From NCBI RefSeq assembly GCF_900016785.1, contig NZ_LN890285.1, forward strand, positions 124,001-188,000: a DNA stretch of 64,000 nt, read 5' to 3'. Positions 18,805 through 28,455 of this stretch are shown one piece after another. The notes under the pieces are model-generated. The model saw only the letters and a list, made by a program, of their open reading frames with translations, ran no database searches and had not been told where the DNA came from. The stretch comes from Buchnera aphidicola (Tuberolachnus salignus). Lineage in GTDB: Bacteria > Pseudomonadota > Gammaproteobacteria > Enterobacterales > Enterobacteriaceae. Both the position numbers and the translations under genes were made by a program. Every line of letters begins with the position of its first letter. The stretch's first letter is position 1.

Positions 18805-19443
18805 ATGAAAATTATTAATAAATTACCTATTTTGCCATATTCTTATGATCATTTTGAACCTTATATTGATAAAAAAACAATGGAATTACATTATACTAAA
18901 CATCATGCTGCATATTTAAATAATGTTTTATTATTTTTAAAAACCACTATATATCAAGATAAATCTTTATCATATATTTTAAAAAATTTTGACACTTTAA
19001 AATTATTAAAAAAAGATGTATTAAAAAATAATTTAGGTGGTCATATTAATCATTGTTTTTTTTGGAAAGGTTTAAAAAAAAATACACAAATTTCTAATAT
19101 TTTTTATAAAGAAATTAATAAACAATTTGGAAATTTTCAAAATTTTGTAGAAATTTTCGAAAAAACAGCCATGCAACATTTTGGTGCTGGGTGGGTTTGG
19201 TTAATTAAAATTAAAAATAATTTAAAAATAATTTCTACAAAAAATCAAGATTATCCAAGTTTTTTAACAGATAGAATTAATATGGATATTATTCCTATTA
19301 TTGGATTAGATTTATGGGAGCATGCATATTATTTAAACTATTTTAATCAAAAAATTGAATATGTTCGATCTTTTTGGAAAATTATTAATTGGGATCGTGC
19401 AAATAAATTATTTTTAAAAGTATCTCATGATTCATTAAAATAA
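18805..19443 (+). CDS. sodA: Superoxide dismutase, Mn-type
   Basis: The enzyme converts superoxide into oxygen and hydrogen peroxide. The 212-residue product has the four metal ligands in HYTKHHAAYLNN, GGHINHCFFW and DLWEHAYYLNYF. GGHINHCFFWKGL and the active-site glutamine in KNQDYPS are the manganese-type pattern found in E. coli SodA. An AGGAAG ribosome binding site precedes the ATG. The last eight residues extend beyond the usual end. Next comes pth on the same strand after about 50 bases, so they may share a transcript. Confidence 0.95.
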   Translation: MKIINKLPILPYSYDHFEPYIDKKTMELHYTKHHAAYLNNVLLFLKTTIYQDKSLSYILKNFDTLKLLKKDVLKNNLGGHINHCFFWKGLKKNTQISNIFYKEINKQFGNFQNFVEIFEKTAMQHFGAGWVWLIKIKNNLKIISTKNQDYPSFLTDRINMDIIPIIGLDLWEHAYYLNYFNQKIEYVRSFWKIINWDRANKLFLKVSHDSLK

Positions 19444-19494
19444 ATGAAAAAAATATTATTTTGATAAAAAACAATTTAATTAAAAAGGTGTTTT

Positions 19495-20073
19495 TTGAAA
19501 GAAATAAAAATGATTGTAGGATTAGGAAATCCTACTAAAAAATTGCAAAATACTAGACATAATATGGGTATTTTATTTTTAAAAAAATTTTCAATATTTC
19601 AAAATGTTTCTTTAACTTTTGAGAAAAAATTTTCTGGATATGTAGGTTTTTCATATTTTCAAAATAAAAAAATTCATTTTTTTATTCCTAATACTTTTAT
19701 GAATCTTAGTGGGCAAATTATATTTTTATATGCTAATTTTTATAAAATTTCTGCGGAAGAGATTTTGATTGTTCATGATGAATTAGATCTTAATCCAGGA
19801 CAATTAAAAATTAAATATAGTATGGGTCATAATGGGCATAATGGTATGAAAAATATTTTAAATTTTTTTAAAAAAAAAAAAATTTTACAAATATATGTTG
19901 GGATTGGTCGTCCTCTTTCCAAATTAGATATTTGTACATATGTATTAAGTAAACCTAGTATTGGAGAATTTCAAAAAATTAATTACATTATGAAAACTAG
20001 TTTTTTTTATATGTCAGATTTGATTTCTGGGAAAATATTACAGTTTAAAAAAAAATTTTTTTTATCTATTTAG
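19495..20073 (+). CDS. pth: Peptidyl-tRNA hydrolase, TTG start
   Basis: Pth recycles peptidyl-tRNA dropped by ribosomes. The 192-residue product (194 in E. coli) starts MKEIKMIVGLGNP when translation begins at TTG 19495, and this gives the normal N-terminal length. An AAAGGTG ribosome binding site ends about five bases before it. An ATG at 19510 would also work but would remove five residues before the first strand. The catalytic histidine is His22 in NTRHNMG, followed by FMNLSGQ, HDELDL and GHNGHNGMKNI. The order pth-ychF is the same as in E. coli. Confidence 0.94.
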   Translation: MKEIKMIVGLGNPTKKLQNTRHNMGILFLKKFSIFQNVSLTFEKKFSGYVGFSYFQNKKIHFFIPNTFMNLSGQIIFLYANFYKISAEEILIVHDELDLNPGQLKIKYSMGHNGHNGMKNILNFFKKKKILQIYVGIGRPLSKLDICTYVLSKPSIGEFQKINYIMKTSFFYMSDLISGKILQFKKKFFLSI

Positions 20074-20181
20074 TTTTTAAAATTAAATAAAATATTAAAA
20101 AAATTTTATTTAATCTATATGATATAAAAAATATTTTTAAAATATTTTTGAATTTTTATCTTTTATAATCGAGATCTTATT

Positions 20182-21282
20182 GTGAGTTTTAAATGCGGTA
20201 TTATAGGTTTACCGAATGTAGGGAAATCTTTATTGTTTAATTTAATGACACATTCGAAAGTACCATCTGAAAATTTTCCATTTTGTACTATTAAACCAAA
20301 TATAGGATATTCTTCTGTTTTCGATACACGTATAAATGAAATTTTTAAAATTATTCCTGCAAAAAAGAAAACATTTTGTTGTATTGAAGTACGTGATATT
20401 GCCGGGTTAGTGAAGGGAGCTTCACAAGGAGAAGGTTTAGGAAATTCATTTTTAGAGCATATCAAAAATATTAATACTATTATTCATGTCGTAAGGTGTT
20501 TTGAAAATGAAAAAATTACGCATATTTATGATCGTATTGATCCAATAAAAGATATAGAAATTATTAATTTAGAATTGTTATTGTCAGATTTATCAAATTG
20601 TCAAAAATTTTTAAAAAATTTTAAACAACAAAATTTAGAAAAAAATTTTTTTGAGAAAAAAAAATTTTTATTATTAAAACGTTGTTTTTCTTTTTTAACA
20701 AAAGGAATATTTTTATTTTTATCAGATTTTGATCAAATAGAATTGAAAATTTTAGAAATATATAATTTTCTAACTTTTAAACCAATAGTATATGTATTAA
20801 ATATTTCTAAAAATATAAAAAAAAATATTTTATTACATAAAGTTTTAAAATTTATTAAAAAAACTAATTCTAAATTTATATCTATACCATTATTTTTAAA
20901 AAATGAACAACAAGAGAATGTTGTAAATATTTCAAATTCTTTTAATGCTATAAAAAAAATTCAATTTAAAGAGCGAGAAACATGTTTAAAAAAAATTATT
21001 CAAATTGGATATGAATTATTGTCTTTAAAAACTTTTTTTACAGTTGGAATTTTAGAAATTAAAGCATGGTCTATTCATATAAATGCTACATCAGAAGATG
21101 CGGCACATATGATACATAGTGATTTAAAAAAAGGATTTATACGTGCTCAAATTATTTCATATATTGATTTTATTAAATATAAAGGCGAAAAAGGCGCTCG
21201 TCGTTTTGGAAAAGTACGTTCTGAAGGAAGGAAATATATTTTAAAAGATGGTGATATTGTTCATATTTTATTTAATGTATAA
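20182..21282 (+). CDS. ychF: Redox-regulated ATPase YchF (OBG family), GTG start
   Basis: YchF is a TRAFAC P-loop nucleotide hydrolase that prefers ATP and associates with ribosomes. The 366-residue product (363 in E. coli) starts at a GTG codon: SFKCGIIGLPNVGKSLLFN follows the initiator and matches the E. coli N-terminus exactly in length. G1 is GLPNVGKS (residues 8-15), the G3 region is DIAGLVKGASQGEGLGN, and the C-terminal TGS domain contains AWSIHINATSEDAAHMIHSD and ends HILFNV. The middle helical part is lysine- and phenylalanine-rich and divergent. It ends at a bidirectional terminator shared with thrC. Confidence 0.96.
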   Translation: MSFKCGIIGLPNVGKSLLFNLMTHSKVPSENFPFCTIKPNIGYSSVFDTRINEIFKIIPAKKKTFCCIEVRDIAGLVKGASQGEGLGNSFLEHIKNINTIIHVVRCFENEKITHIYDRIDPIKDIEIINLELLLSDLSNCQKFLKNFKQQNLEKNFFEKKKFLLLKRCFSFLTKGIFLFLSDFDQIELKILEIYNFLTFKPIVYVLNISKNIKKNILLHKVLKFIKKTNSKFISIPLFLKNEQQENVVNISNSFNAIKKIQFKERETCLKKIIQIGYELLSLKTFFTVGILEIKAWSIHINATSEDAAHMIHSDLKKGFIRAQIISYIDFIKYKGEKGARRFGKVRSEGRKYILKDGDIVHILFNV

Positions 21283-21287
21283 AATTT

Positions 21288-21322
21288 TTTTAGAGAGGCA
21301 TAAAATATATGTCTCTCTAAAA
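21288..21322. terminator. Bidirectional terminator between ychF and thrC
   Basis: The stem TTTTAGAGAGGCATA pairs with TATGTCTCTCTAAAA with one G-U and a short AT loop. It fills the gap between the convergent stop codons of ychF (21282) and thrC (21336), and T runs lie on both outer sides. It is one of the few G/C-containing hairpins in the window. Confidence 0.75.
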
Positions 21323-21335
21323 TTTTTAAAATTTT

Positions 21336-22628
21336 TTAAAGATTTTTTAATAAAAAATGTTTTAATTGTTGGAAATCGGATTCTAAAGTATGGGATAATA
21401 TTTTTTTCTTATTATGCATATATAAAATTTTCGGTATTGATAAATCAATTTTTAAAATTTTTTCTACAACGGTTTGAAATTTTGAGGGATGAGCAGTGCC
21501 TAAAAATAATCCAAAATCATTTTTTTTTATTTTTTTTTTTAATAAATGATATGCAATTGAGGCATGAGGTTCTGAGATATAATTTAAATTATATAATTCT
21601 TTTAAAGTTTTTTTTGTTTGTTTTTCTGATACACTTCCAAATTTTAAAGTTTTTAAATTCCATTTTTTTCTTAAAAAAAGTTCTTTAACACGAGGCCAAT
21701 TATTAGGTTGACTTATATCCATTGCATTAGAAATGGTAGAAATAGTAGGTTTTGGTTCCCAAACACCATTTTTTAAAAAATTTGGAACAGTATTATTTGA
21801 ATTCGTAGCTGCTATAAAATTTTTAATTGGTAAACCTAAAGATTTAGCTAATAAACCAGCAGTTAAATTTCCAAAATTTCCGCATGGTACTGAAATTATT
21901 AAATTTTTTTGATGTTGTATTGGAGTTAAAGAAAATGCTTCAAAATAATAACAAATTTGAGCTAATAACCGACTAATATTAATAGAATTAGCAGAAGTTA
22001 AATGCATTTTTTTATTTAATAATGAATCATTAAATGATTTTTTTACTAAATTTTGACAATCATCAAAACTTCCATTTATAGAAATAGTATGAACATTATG
22101 TCCTAAAGTACAAAATAATTTTTCTTGTAAAGTGCTTATTTTTCCTTTTGGATATAAAATTACAACTTGTATATTTTTCATTTTATAAAAAGCATGTGCT
22201 ACAGCAGCTCCTGTATCTCCTGAAGTAGCTGTTAAAATAGTCATGGGTTTATTTTTAGTATTTAAAAAAAGTAAAATTTGAGCCATAAAACGAGCCCCAA
22301 AATCTTTAAATGCTAAAGTTGGACCATGAAACAATTCTAAACAAGAAATATTTTTTGTAATAGATTTTAAAATAGGTTTTTGAAAAGAAAAAGAATTTTT
22401 AACAATTAATTTTAAATTTGATAACGAAATTTCATCATTTAAAAAATAAGATAAAATTTGTGTACTTCGATCAATAAAATTCATGTTTATTAAATGATCA
22501 AGTGTATTATGATCTAATATTGGTAATTTTTTTGGGAAGAATAATCCTTGTTTTTTACCTAAACCTAGTTGTACAGCTTGTAAAAATCCTACTTCTTCTT
22601 TGGGATCTTTTAAATTATATAATTTCAT
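21336..22628 (-). CDS. thrC: Threonine synthase
   Basis: ThrC is a PLP enzyme that converts O-phosphohomoserine to threonine, the last step of the pathway. The 430-residue product (428 in E. coli) has the PLP lysine Lys108 in GPTLAFKDFGARFM, the phosphate-binding LTATSGDTGAAVAHAF and the SVPCGNFGNLTAG segment. It is the third gene of the thrA-thrB-thrC operon, starting four bases after the thrB stop. It supplies threonine to the host and, through threonine deaminase if present, could feed isoleucine synthesis with IlvIH. Confidence 0.97.
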   Translation of the reverse strand: MKLYNLKDPKEEVGFLQAVQLGLGKKQGLFFPKKLPILDHNTLDHLINMNFIDRSTQILSYFLNDEISLSNLKLIVKNSFSFQKPILKSITKNISCLELFHGPTLAFKDFGARFMAQILLFLNTKNKPMTILTATSGDTGAAVAHAFYKMKNIQVVILYPKGKISTLQEKLFCTLGHNVHTISINGSFDDCQNLVKKSFNDSLLNKKMHLTSANSINISRLLAQICYYFEAFSLTPIQHQKNLIISVPCGNFGNLTAGLLAKSLGLPIKNFIAATNSNNTVPNFLKNGVWEPKPTISTISNAMDISQPNNWPRVKELFLRKKWNLKTLKFGSVSEKQTKKTLKELYNLNYISEPHASIAYHLLKKKIKKNDFGLFLGTAHPSKFQTVVEKILKIDLSIPKILYMHNKKKILSHTLESDFQQLKHFLLKNL

Positions 22629-22632
22629 TTTC

Positions 22633-23562
22633 TTACCTTACTTGTTTAGAACCATAATTATCTATTTTGCAAATATGAACAAACCCTTTTTTATTTTGTA
22701 AAAAATTTTTTTTTAACCATGTTTCAGATGTTTTTGCAACCTCATAATCATCACAAATCGAAAAAATAGTTGGACCAGAACCTGAAATATGGCAAGTTCT
22801 AGCTCCTAATTTTAAAAGATTTTTTTTAGTTACATCAAAATTTTTTAAAAGAGGTATTCTATATGGTTCGGCAATTAAATCATTCATAACTTGTAATGCT
22901 AGTTCTTTTTGATTAGTATATATAGCGTGCATAAAAGTAGCGATATTTTTGTTTTGTTGCACGCAAGTTTTTCGTGTATATTTTTTTGGTAAAATATCTC
23001 TTGAAATTACAGTAGATAACTGACTACCCGGCCATGCAATTACCCAAAACCAATTTTCAAACATAGGAATTTTTTGAGAAATAATGTTTTTTTCTTGAAT
23101 AATTAATTGTGTACCTCCTAAAAAACTAGGAGCTACATTATCATAATGTATACTTCCTGAAACTAATCCTTCTAATTTTCCCATAATTTTTAATAATTTT
23201 TGTTTTTTTAAATTCGTTTTAAAAAAAATATTTAATGCGACAGTACTAGCGACAATTGAAGAAGCACTAGATCCTAATCCTGACCCAATCGGCATATTTT
23301 TTTCTAAAATTATTTTAACAGGGATTTTTTTTTGGATAATTTTACAAAAAATTTTCCAAGTTTGATAAACAATATTTTTGTGCATATTATTTGGAAGTTG
23401 CGTAGAAAATTCTCCGGTGTTTATAATATTAAAAATTTTTGAAGAACATACGGTGATACAATCTCCTAAAAAGTTGTGATCAATAGGAGAGATAGCTGCT
23501 CCTAAAAGATCAAATCCAACACCAAGATTTCCTATAGAAGCAGGTGCATAAATTTTTATCAT
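22633..23562 (-). CDS. thrB: Homoserine kinase
   Basis: ThrB phosphorylates homoserine with ATP. The 309-residue product (310 in E. coli) is a GHMP kinase: the N-terminus reads MIKIYAPASIGNLGVGFDLLG, shown here in part as YAPASIGNLGVGFD, and the ATP-binding loop is PIGSGLGSSASSIVAS at about residues 91-106. The C-terminal GARTCHISGSGPTIFSI is the third GHMP motif. It lies 31 bases after thrA and four bases before thrC, so the three genes form one transcription unit. Confidence 0.97.
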   Translation of the reverse strand: MIKIYAPASIGNLGVGFDLLGAAISPIDHNFLGDCITVCSSKIFNIINTGEFSTQLPNNMHKNIVYQTWKIFCKIIQKKIPVKIILEKNMPIGSGLGSSASSIVASTVALNIFFKTNLKKQKLLKIMGKLEGLVSGSIHYDNVAPSFLGGTQLIIQEKNIISQKIPMFENWFWVIAWPGSQLSTVISRDILPKKYTRKTCVQQNKNIATFMHAIYTNQKELALQVMNDLIAEPYRIPLLKNFDVTKKNLLKLGARTCHISGSGPTIFSICDDYEVAKTSETWLKKNFLQNKKGFVHICKIDNYGSKQVR

Positions 23563-23593
23563 TAGTTTATATAATATCCTGTTAAAATTAAAG

Positions 23594-26038
23594 TTAAATA
23601 TGTAATAAATCTGAAAACATTCCTGAAGCAGTTACATTTTTTCCTGCACCATAACCTTGGATAATTAATGGAATTGGAGAATAATATTGAGTATAAAAAA
23701 CAAATATGTTTTCTCCATTTTTAATTTTATATAAAGGATTTTTCTTAGATATAGATTTTAATTTAACTTCACAAACTCCGTCTTTCTTGATTGTTCCTAT
23801 AAAACGTAACACTTGATTCATTTTTTGTGCTATTTTATTTTTTTCAAAAAATATATTATCTAAAGTAGTTAAATTTGTCATAACTTCTTCAATATTTTTT
23901 AATTTTAAAATATTTTTAGGTAGAATGTTTTCAATTTTAATATCAGAAAGTTCTAATTTATATCCTATTTCTCGCGCAATAATTAATAATTTACGAGCAA
24001 TATCAATACCTGATAAATCTTCTCGGGGATCTGGTTCAGTAAATCCTAATTTTTTTGCTTTTTTAACAGCTTTAGAAAAAGTAATATTTTTTTCTAATAA
24101 ACCAAAAATGAATGACATAGATCCAGATAAAATTCCAGAAAATTTTTGAAATTTATCTCCAGTAGATAATAAATTTTTTAAATTTTTAATAATAGGTAAT
24201 CCTGCTCCAACATGAGTTTCATAAAAAAATTTTTTTTTATAAAATAATGCCGTTTTATGAATTTTTTTATAAGATTGAAAATTTGTGGTATTAGATTTTT
24301 TATTTGCTGAAACAATATGAAATCCCTTTTTGAAAATATTAATATAATTTTTAGCAATTTGAGTACTTGATGTACAATCTATTAATATTGGATTTTGAAT
24401 ATTAAAATTTTCGGGAAGTTTTAATATTTCTTTTAAATCAAAATTTTTTAAAGTATCTTGTTTTAGATTTTTTAAATCAAAATTTAAAATGTTTTTTTTA
24501 TCAAAAAGATATTTTTTAGAATTTGAAATTACATGAATACAAATTTTTTTATTTTTATTTTTAAGAAACTCTTTTTGTTGTGTAATTTGTTTTAATAATG
24601 TTTGCCCAATTCCTCCAATTCCAATTATAAAAATATGAATTTTTTTTCTTTGATAATAAATTTTTTGATGTAGAGTTTTTAAAAAAGAAGATAAAATTGT
24701 ATTATTTAAAAGAATTAAAAAATGAAAATTATATAAACTATGGTCTATTTCGATTATATTTTTTTTATATTTTTGAATAGTTTGAAAAATAAATTGAATA
24801 ATATAATGATTATAATAAAAATTAGAACTAATTAAAGAAACTAAACTTAAATTTTGAGTTATTTTGAAATATATAATTTTTTTTTTTGATAAATCTTTTA
24901 AAAAAAAATTATTAAGATTTTTTAAAATTATTTTTTTTTTTTCAGTAGGTAAACAGATTAATATTTTTTGATGTGTATAAGAAGGTTTAATAAAAAAAAT
25001 TTTTATTTTGTGTATATTAATAAAATTTAAAATTAATTCTATGTATTTTAAAATTTTTATTTTTTTAAAAATTTTAAATGTAATTAAAAAAATTTTTTTA
25101 ATATATGTTAGTCCTTTGATGAAAACATGACTTTTTTTTGTTTCATTATTAATTTTTGTTCCTTTAGACGTTAAATTATTTGTATTTTTTATTATGCAAG
25201 GAATATTATTTTTTTTTAAAGGAGAAATAGTACTTGGATGTAATATTTTAGCACCAAAAAAAGATAATTCTTGTGCTTCTTGATAAATTAAATTTTTTAA
25301 TAAAACAGCAGTAGAAATTTTTTGTGGATCACAAGTATAAATTCCATCTACATCAGTCCAAATTTCACAAATTTTTGCATTTGTACATACTGATAAAGCT
25401 GCTGCAGAATAATCTGAACCATTTCTTCCTAAAATCACCAATTTTTTATTTTGATTACCAGCAATAAAACCAGGCATCAAAATAATATTTGTTTTTGGTA
25501 TTTTTAATTTTTCAATATTGTTTTTAGAATTTTTTAAATCAATTTTAGAATTTAAATATGTTCCTGTAGTAATAAAATTTTTTACAGGATCTATAATCGT
25601 AATATGATATTTTTTGATTTTTAATAAAAAATACATAATATAAACAGAAATTTTTTCACCTATACTAATAATTTTTGCTTTAATAGAATCTGAACATGTT
25701 TTAGCATATTTGATGATTTTCAATTTTTTTTGTAAAAAAATACATTTTTTTTTTATTTTTTTTTTTAATTTTTTATATTTAATTATTTGTTTTGTTGTTT
25801 TAAAAGAATTTATCAAATTCCTAAAAAAAATATATATTTTTTTTATTATCTCTTTTATTTTTTTTTTTTTTTCTAATACAAGAGTTATAGAATTGAATAA
25901 TAAATTAGTAATTGTAGAAGGAGCTGATAATACAATTCCAATTTGTTCTTTTTTAAATTTTTTTATAATAATTTGTAAAACAATTTGGAATTTTTCTGCG
26001 TTAGCAAGTGATGTTCCCCCAAATTTTAATACCCTCAT
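23594..26038 (-). CDS. thrA: Bifunctional aspartokinase I / homoserine dehydrogenase I
   Basis: ThrA catalyses the first and third steps from aspartate to homoserine. The product has 814 residues (820 in E. coli). The aspartokinase domain opens with LKFGGTSLANAEKF and holds GRNGSDYSAAAL and IWTDVDGIYTCDP; the dehydrogenase begins near residue 470 with FIIGIGGIGQTLL and keeps SANKKSNT, ETHVGAGLPII and TEPDPREDLSGID. Between them, about residues 300-465, the two ACT regulatory repeats are hard to recognise: the E. coli QSSSEYSI and QGSSERSI segments align with KPSYTHQKI and EIDHSLYNF. Loss of threonine feedback is a fair inference. An A15 tract (25858-25872) lies in frame near residue 58. No leader peptide or attenuator is visible upstream. 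Confidence 0.96.
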   Translation of the reverse strand: MRVLKFGGTSLANAEKFQIVLQIIIKKFKKEQIGIVLSAPSTITNLLFNSITLVLEKKKKIKEIIKKIYIFFRNLINSFKTTKQIIKYKKLKKKIKKKCIFLQKKLKIIKYAKTCSDSIKAKIISIGEKISVYIMYFLLKIKKYHITIIDPVKNFITTGTYLNSKIDLKNSKNNIEKLKIPKTNIILMPGFIAGNQNKKLVILGRNGSDYSAAALSVCTNAKICEIWTDVDGIYTCDPQKISTAVLLKNLIYQEAQELSFFGAKILHPSTISPLKKNNIPCIIKNTNNLTSKGTKINNETKKSHVFIKGLTYIKKIFLITFKIFKKIKILKYIELILNFINIHKIKIFFIKPSYTHQKILICLPTEKKKIILKNLNNFFLKDLSKKKIIYFKITQNLSLVSLISSNFYYNHYIIQFIFQTIQKYKKNIIEIDHSLYNFHFLILLNNTILSSFLKTLHQKIYYQRKKIHIFIIGIGGIGQTLLKQITQQKEFLKNKNKKICIHVISNSKKYLFDKKNILNFDLKNLKQDTLKNFDLKEILKLPENFNIQNPILIDCTSSTQIAKNYINIFKKGFHIVSANKKSNTTNFQSYKKIHKTALFYKKKFFYETHVGAGLPIIKNLKNLLSTGDKFQKFSGILSGSMSFIFGLLEKNITFSKAVKKAKKLGFTEPDPREDLSGIDIARKLLIIAREIGYKLELSDIKIENILPKNILKLKNIEEVMTNLTTLDNIFFEKNKIAQKMNQVLRFIGTIKKDGVCEVKLKSISKKNPLYKIKNGENIFVFYTQYYSPIPLIIQGYGAGKNVTASGMFSDLLHI

Positions 26039-26330
26039 AAGTTACCGATCCTTTAAATATATTTTTATATAATGAGTGAAAGAGGAGAATAACACTTTTT
26101 AAAAATTTTTTTTAAAAAAAATTTTTAAATAAAAAATTAATATTTTTTTATAAAAATTCATGAAATGAAAAAAAGAACATATTCATTTGAAAATAATATA
26201 TTTATTAATAATAAAATTACATAAAATAAAATTATATCATATTTTTATATTTTTTAAATATAGCAATAAAAAGAGAAAATTTTTTATTAAATATTTTTTT
26301 AAAAAAATATTTTTAAAAAGTAATATTGTT

Positions 26331-27524
26331 TTAAGATTTATTTTTTATTTTCCATTGTTGTAAAATTTTTTTTAAATTAGAATTTTTTTCTATTATAATA
26401 CGTAAATTAAATAATTCTAAAGCATAAAAAAAAATAATGTTTTTTTTTTTAATAAAATATAAATTTTCAATATCTTTTTGGTATGACCAAATTTTAGAAA
26501 TATAAATTAATAAATTTTTTGGAATACCTAATAAAGCAGAAGATTTTTTTAAAATTTTTTTAACAGAAAAATAATATGCTTGATCATAAGATATTTTTTT
26601 TTTTTCAATATTTTTTTGTATTGTATCAACTAATAAATACCATAAAAGAGCAGAAAATAAAAATGATGGATTGTATTGTGAATTATATAAAATTTTATAA
26701 TCATTTCTTTTAAATGCTTCTTTTCTAATTTTTTTGGAAAATTTTTGATATTTTTTTCGAACATTTAAAAAAATGATTGGCAACAAATGTTGAATTAAAG
26801 AATATTTTTTTAATTTTTTATAAGTTTGATATCCATATCCGGAACAAAATAATTTAATTGATTCATTAAACAATCGTGGTACTGGAACATTTTTTAATAA
26901 ATGAGATAATCGTTCTAAAGGTTCCGATGTTTTTTTAGTAATATTCATATTTAAATGTGCAGAAAATCGAATTACTCGTAACATTATTACAGGATCTTCA
27001 CGATATCTGGTTTCAGCATGACCAATTAAACGAATAATTTTTTTTTTAATATCATTTAAACCTCCTACGTAATCATAAATACAAAAATCTTTTATATTGT
27101 AATATAATGCATTAATTGTAATATCGCGTCTATATACATCTTCTTCAATTTTTCCATATTTATTATCTTGTAATAACATGCCATTTGTGTGTTTCTTTTG
27201 AGAATTATATTTTTTTTTTTTTTTAATATTAGGATGCGTTCTAAAAGTAGAAACTTCAATAATTTCTTTTGGAAAGATTAAATGAACAATAATAAATCTT
27301 CTTCCTATTAAACGACAATTTTTAAAAATTTTTCTTAATTCATGTGGTGTAGCATCAGTAGAAATATCAAAATCTTTTGGTATGTTTTTTAATAAAATAT
27401 CTCGAATACTTCCTCCAACTAAATAAGCTTTGTATCCTAATTTATTTAATCTATATAAAACTTTAATAGAATTTTTGCTAATTTCTTTAAAAATTATATT
27501 TTTTTTCTTTATAAGAAAAGTCAT
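26331..27524 (-). CDS. pcnB: Poly(A) polymerase I
   Basis: PcnB adds 3' poly(A) tails that mark RNA for decay. The 397-residue product aligns with residues about 55-430 of E. coli PcnB (465). It has YLVGGSIRDILL, the catalytic KDFDIST aspartates, the NGMLLQDNKYGKIEEDVYRR-type segment with RRDITINALYYNIKDF, and RYREDPVIMLRVIRFSA. These are typical of PcnB; the CCA-adding enzyme, a close relative, lacks the NGMLL insertion. The arginine-rich C-terminal tail of E. coli PcnB is absent. An A15 tract at 27210-27224 is maintained in frame. It precedes the thr operon on the same strand by 292 bases and follows dksA, as in the E. coli dksA-gluQ-pcnB order. Confidence 0.93.
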   Translation of the reverse strand: MTFLIKKKNIIFKEISKNSIKVLYRLNKLGYKAYLVGGSIRDILLKNIPKDFDISTDATPHELRKIFKNCRLIGRRFIIVHLIFPKEIIEVSTFRTHPNIKKKKKYNSQKKHTNGMLLQDNKYGKIEEDVYRRDITINALYYNIKDFCIYDYVGGLNDIKKKIIRLIGHAETRYREDPVIMLRVIRFSAHLNMNITKKTSEPLERLSHLLKNVPVPRLFNESIKLFCSGYGYQTYKKLKKYSLIQHLLPIIFLNVRKKYQKFSKKIRKEAFKRNDYKILYNSQYNPSFLFSALLWYLLVDTIQKNIEKKKISYDQAYYFSVKKILKKSSALLGIPKNLLIYISKIWSYQKDIENLYFIKKKNIIFFYALELFNLRIIIEKNSNLKKILQQWKIKNKS

Positions 27525-27753
27525 TTTAGTAGTATCATATAAGAATATTATTATGAAAATTTTTAAAAAACTATTTTTATTATTTTATTTTTAAATATAT
27601 TAATAATATAAATAAATATTAAATTTTTAAAAGATTTAAAATATAATAATTTAAATTATGTATTTTTTAAAATAAATTTTTAAAAATAATAGAATTTGTA
27701 TATAAAAATATTTGATATATTATAAGAATAAATTTATAAAATTTTTTTGATTT

Positions 27754-28203
27754 TTAACGATATATTTGTTTTTTTTTTAATTCAGATAATGTTTGACAAT
27801 CAATACATAAATTAGCAATTGGTTGAGCTTCTAATCTTTTAATTCCGATTTCTATTTCGCAAGTTATACAATAACCAAAAGTAGAATTTTCAATTCTTTT
27901 TAATGTATTATTAATCTTAGTAATTATTTTATATTCTCGATCTCTATTTCTTAATTCTAAATTTATTTCCTCTTCTTGAGATGCGCGATCAATTGGATCT
28001 GGTAAATTAATAGATTTATCTTGAATATTAAAAACATTTTTAGTAATTATTTTATTTATTTTTTTTTTCCAAGTTTCTAAAATAATTTTGAAATGTTTAA
28101 GTTGCTGAAGATTCATATATTTTTCATTTTTTTTTTGTTTATAAGGTTGTAATCCTGCTTGGAACAAAAGATTTAAAGAATTTTTGAAATTTTTTTTTTT
28201 CAT
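27754..28203 (-). CDS. dksA: RNA polymerase-binding transcription factor DksA
   Basis: DksA binds in the secondary channel of RNA polymerase and modulates rRNA and amino-acid promoters, with ppGpp in E. coli. The 149-residue product (151 in E. coli) has a coiled coil whose tip reads [11 protein letters not shown], keeping the two functional aspartates and the alanine. The zinc finger cysteines are in [10 protein letters not shown] and LCIDCQ. The alarmone synthetases are not in this window, so whether it works with ppGpp here is open. It is divergent from truA. Confidence 0.96.
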   Translation of the reverse strand: MKKKNFKNSLNLLFQAGLQPYKQKKNEKYMNLQQLKHFKIILETWKKKINKIITKNVFNIQDKSINLPDPIDRASQEEEINLELRNRDREYKIITKINNTLKRIENSTFGYCITCEIEIGIKRLEAQPIANLCIDCQTLSELKKKQIYR

Positions 28204-28455
28204 AAATTTTTTTCTTTTTAAAAGAGAACAATACTAATTTTTATTTTGTAAATTTTTATAATTTTAAAATTATATATTATTTTCAAAAATAATAATATAT
28301 AAAAATTTTATATTAATAATTTTATTGATTTTTTTGATTTTTTTTAAAAAAATAAAATATAATAGATTTTAAAAAATAAAATATTTTTTAATATAAAATT
28401 AAAAATTTTTTTAAAAAAAATATTTAAAAAATTATAACACAAAGTAAGGTCTAAT

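Noticed and set aside
21248-21688. A 146-codon plus-strand frame after ychF
   Set aside because: It runs antisense through thrC and crosses the terminator; the composition is that of a shadow frame.
25710-26072. A 120-codon plus-strand frame with hydrophobic runs
   Set aside because: It is antisense to thrA; the phenylalanine runs are the complement of lysine-coding A tracts.
26098-26131. A long all-AT palindrome upstream of thrA that might be an attenuator
   Set aside because: There is no leader peptide with threonine or isoleucine codons, and similar AT palindromes occur in most spacers.
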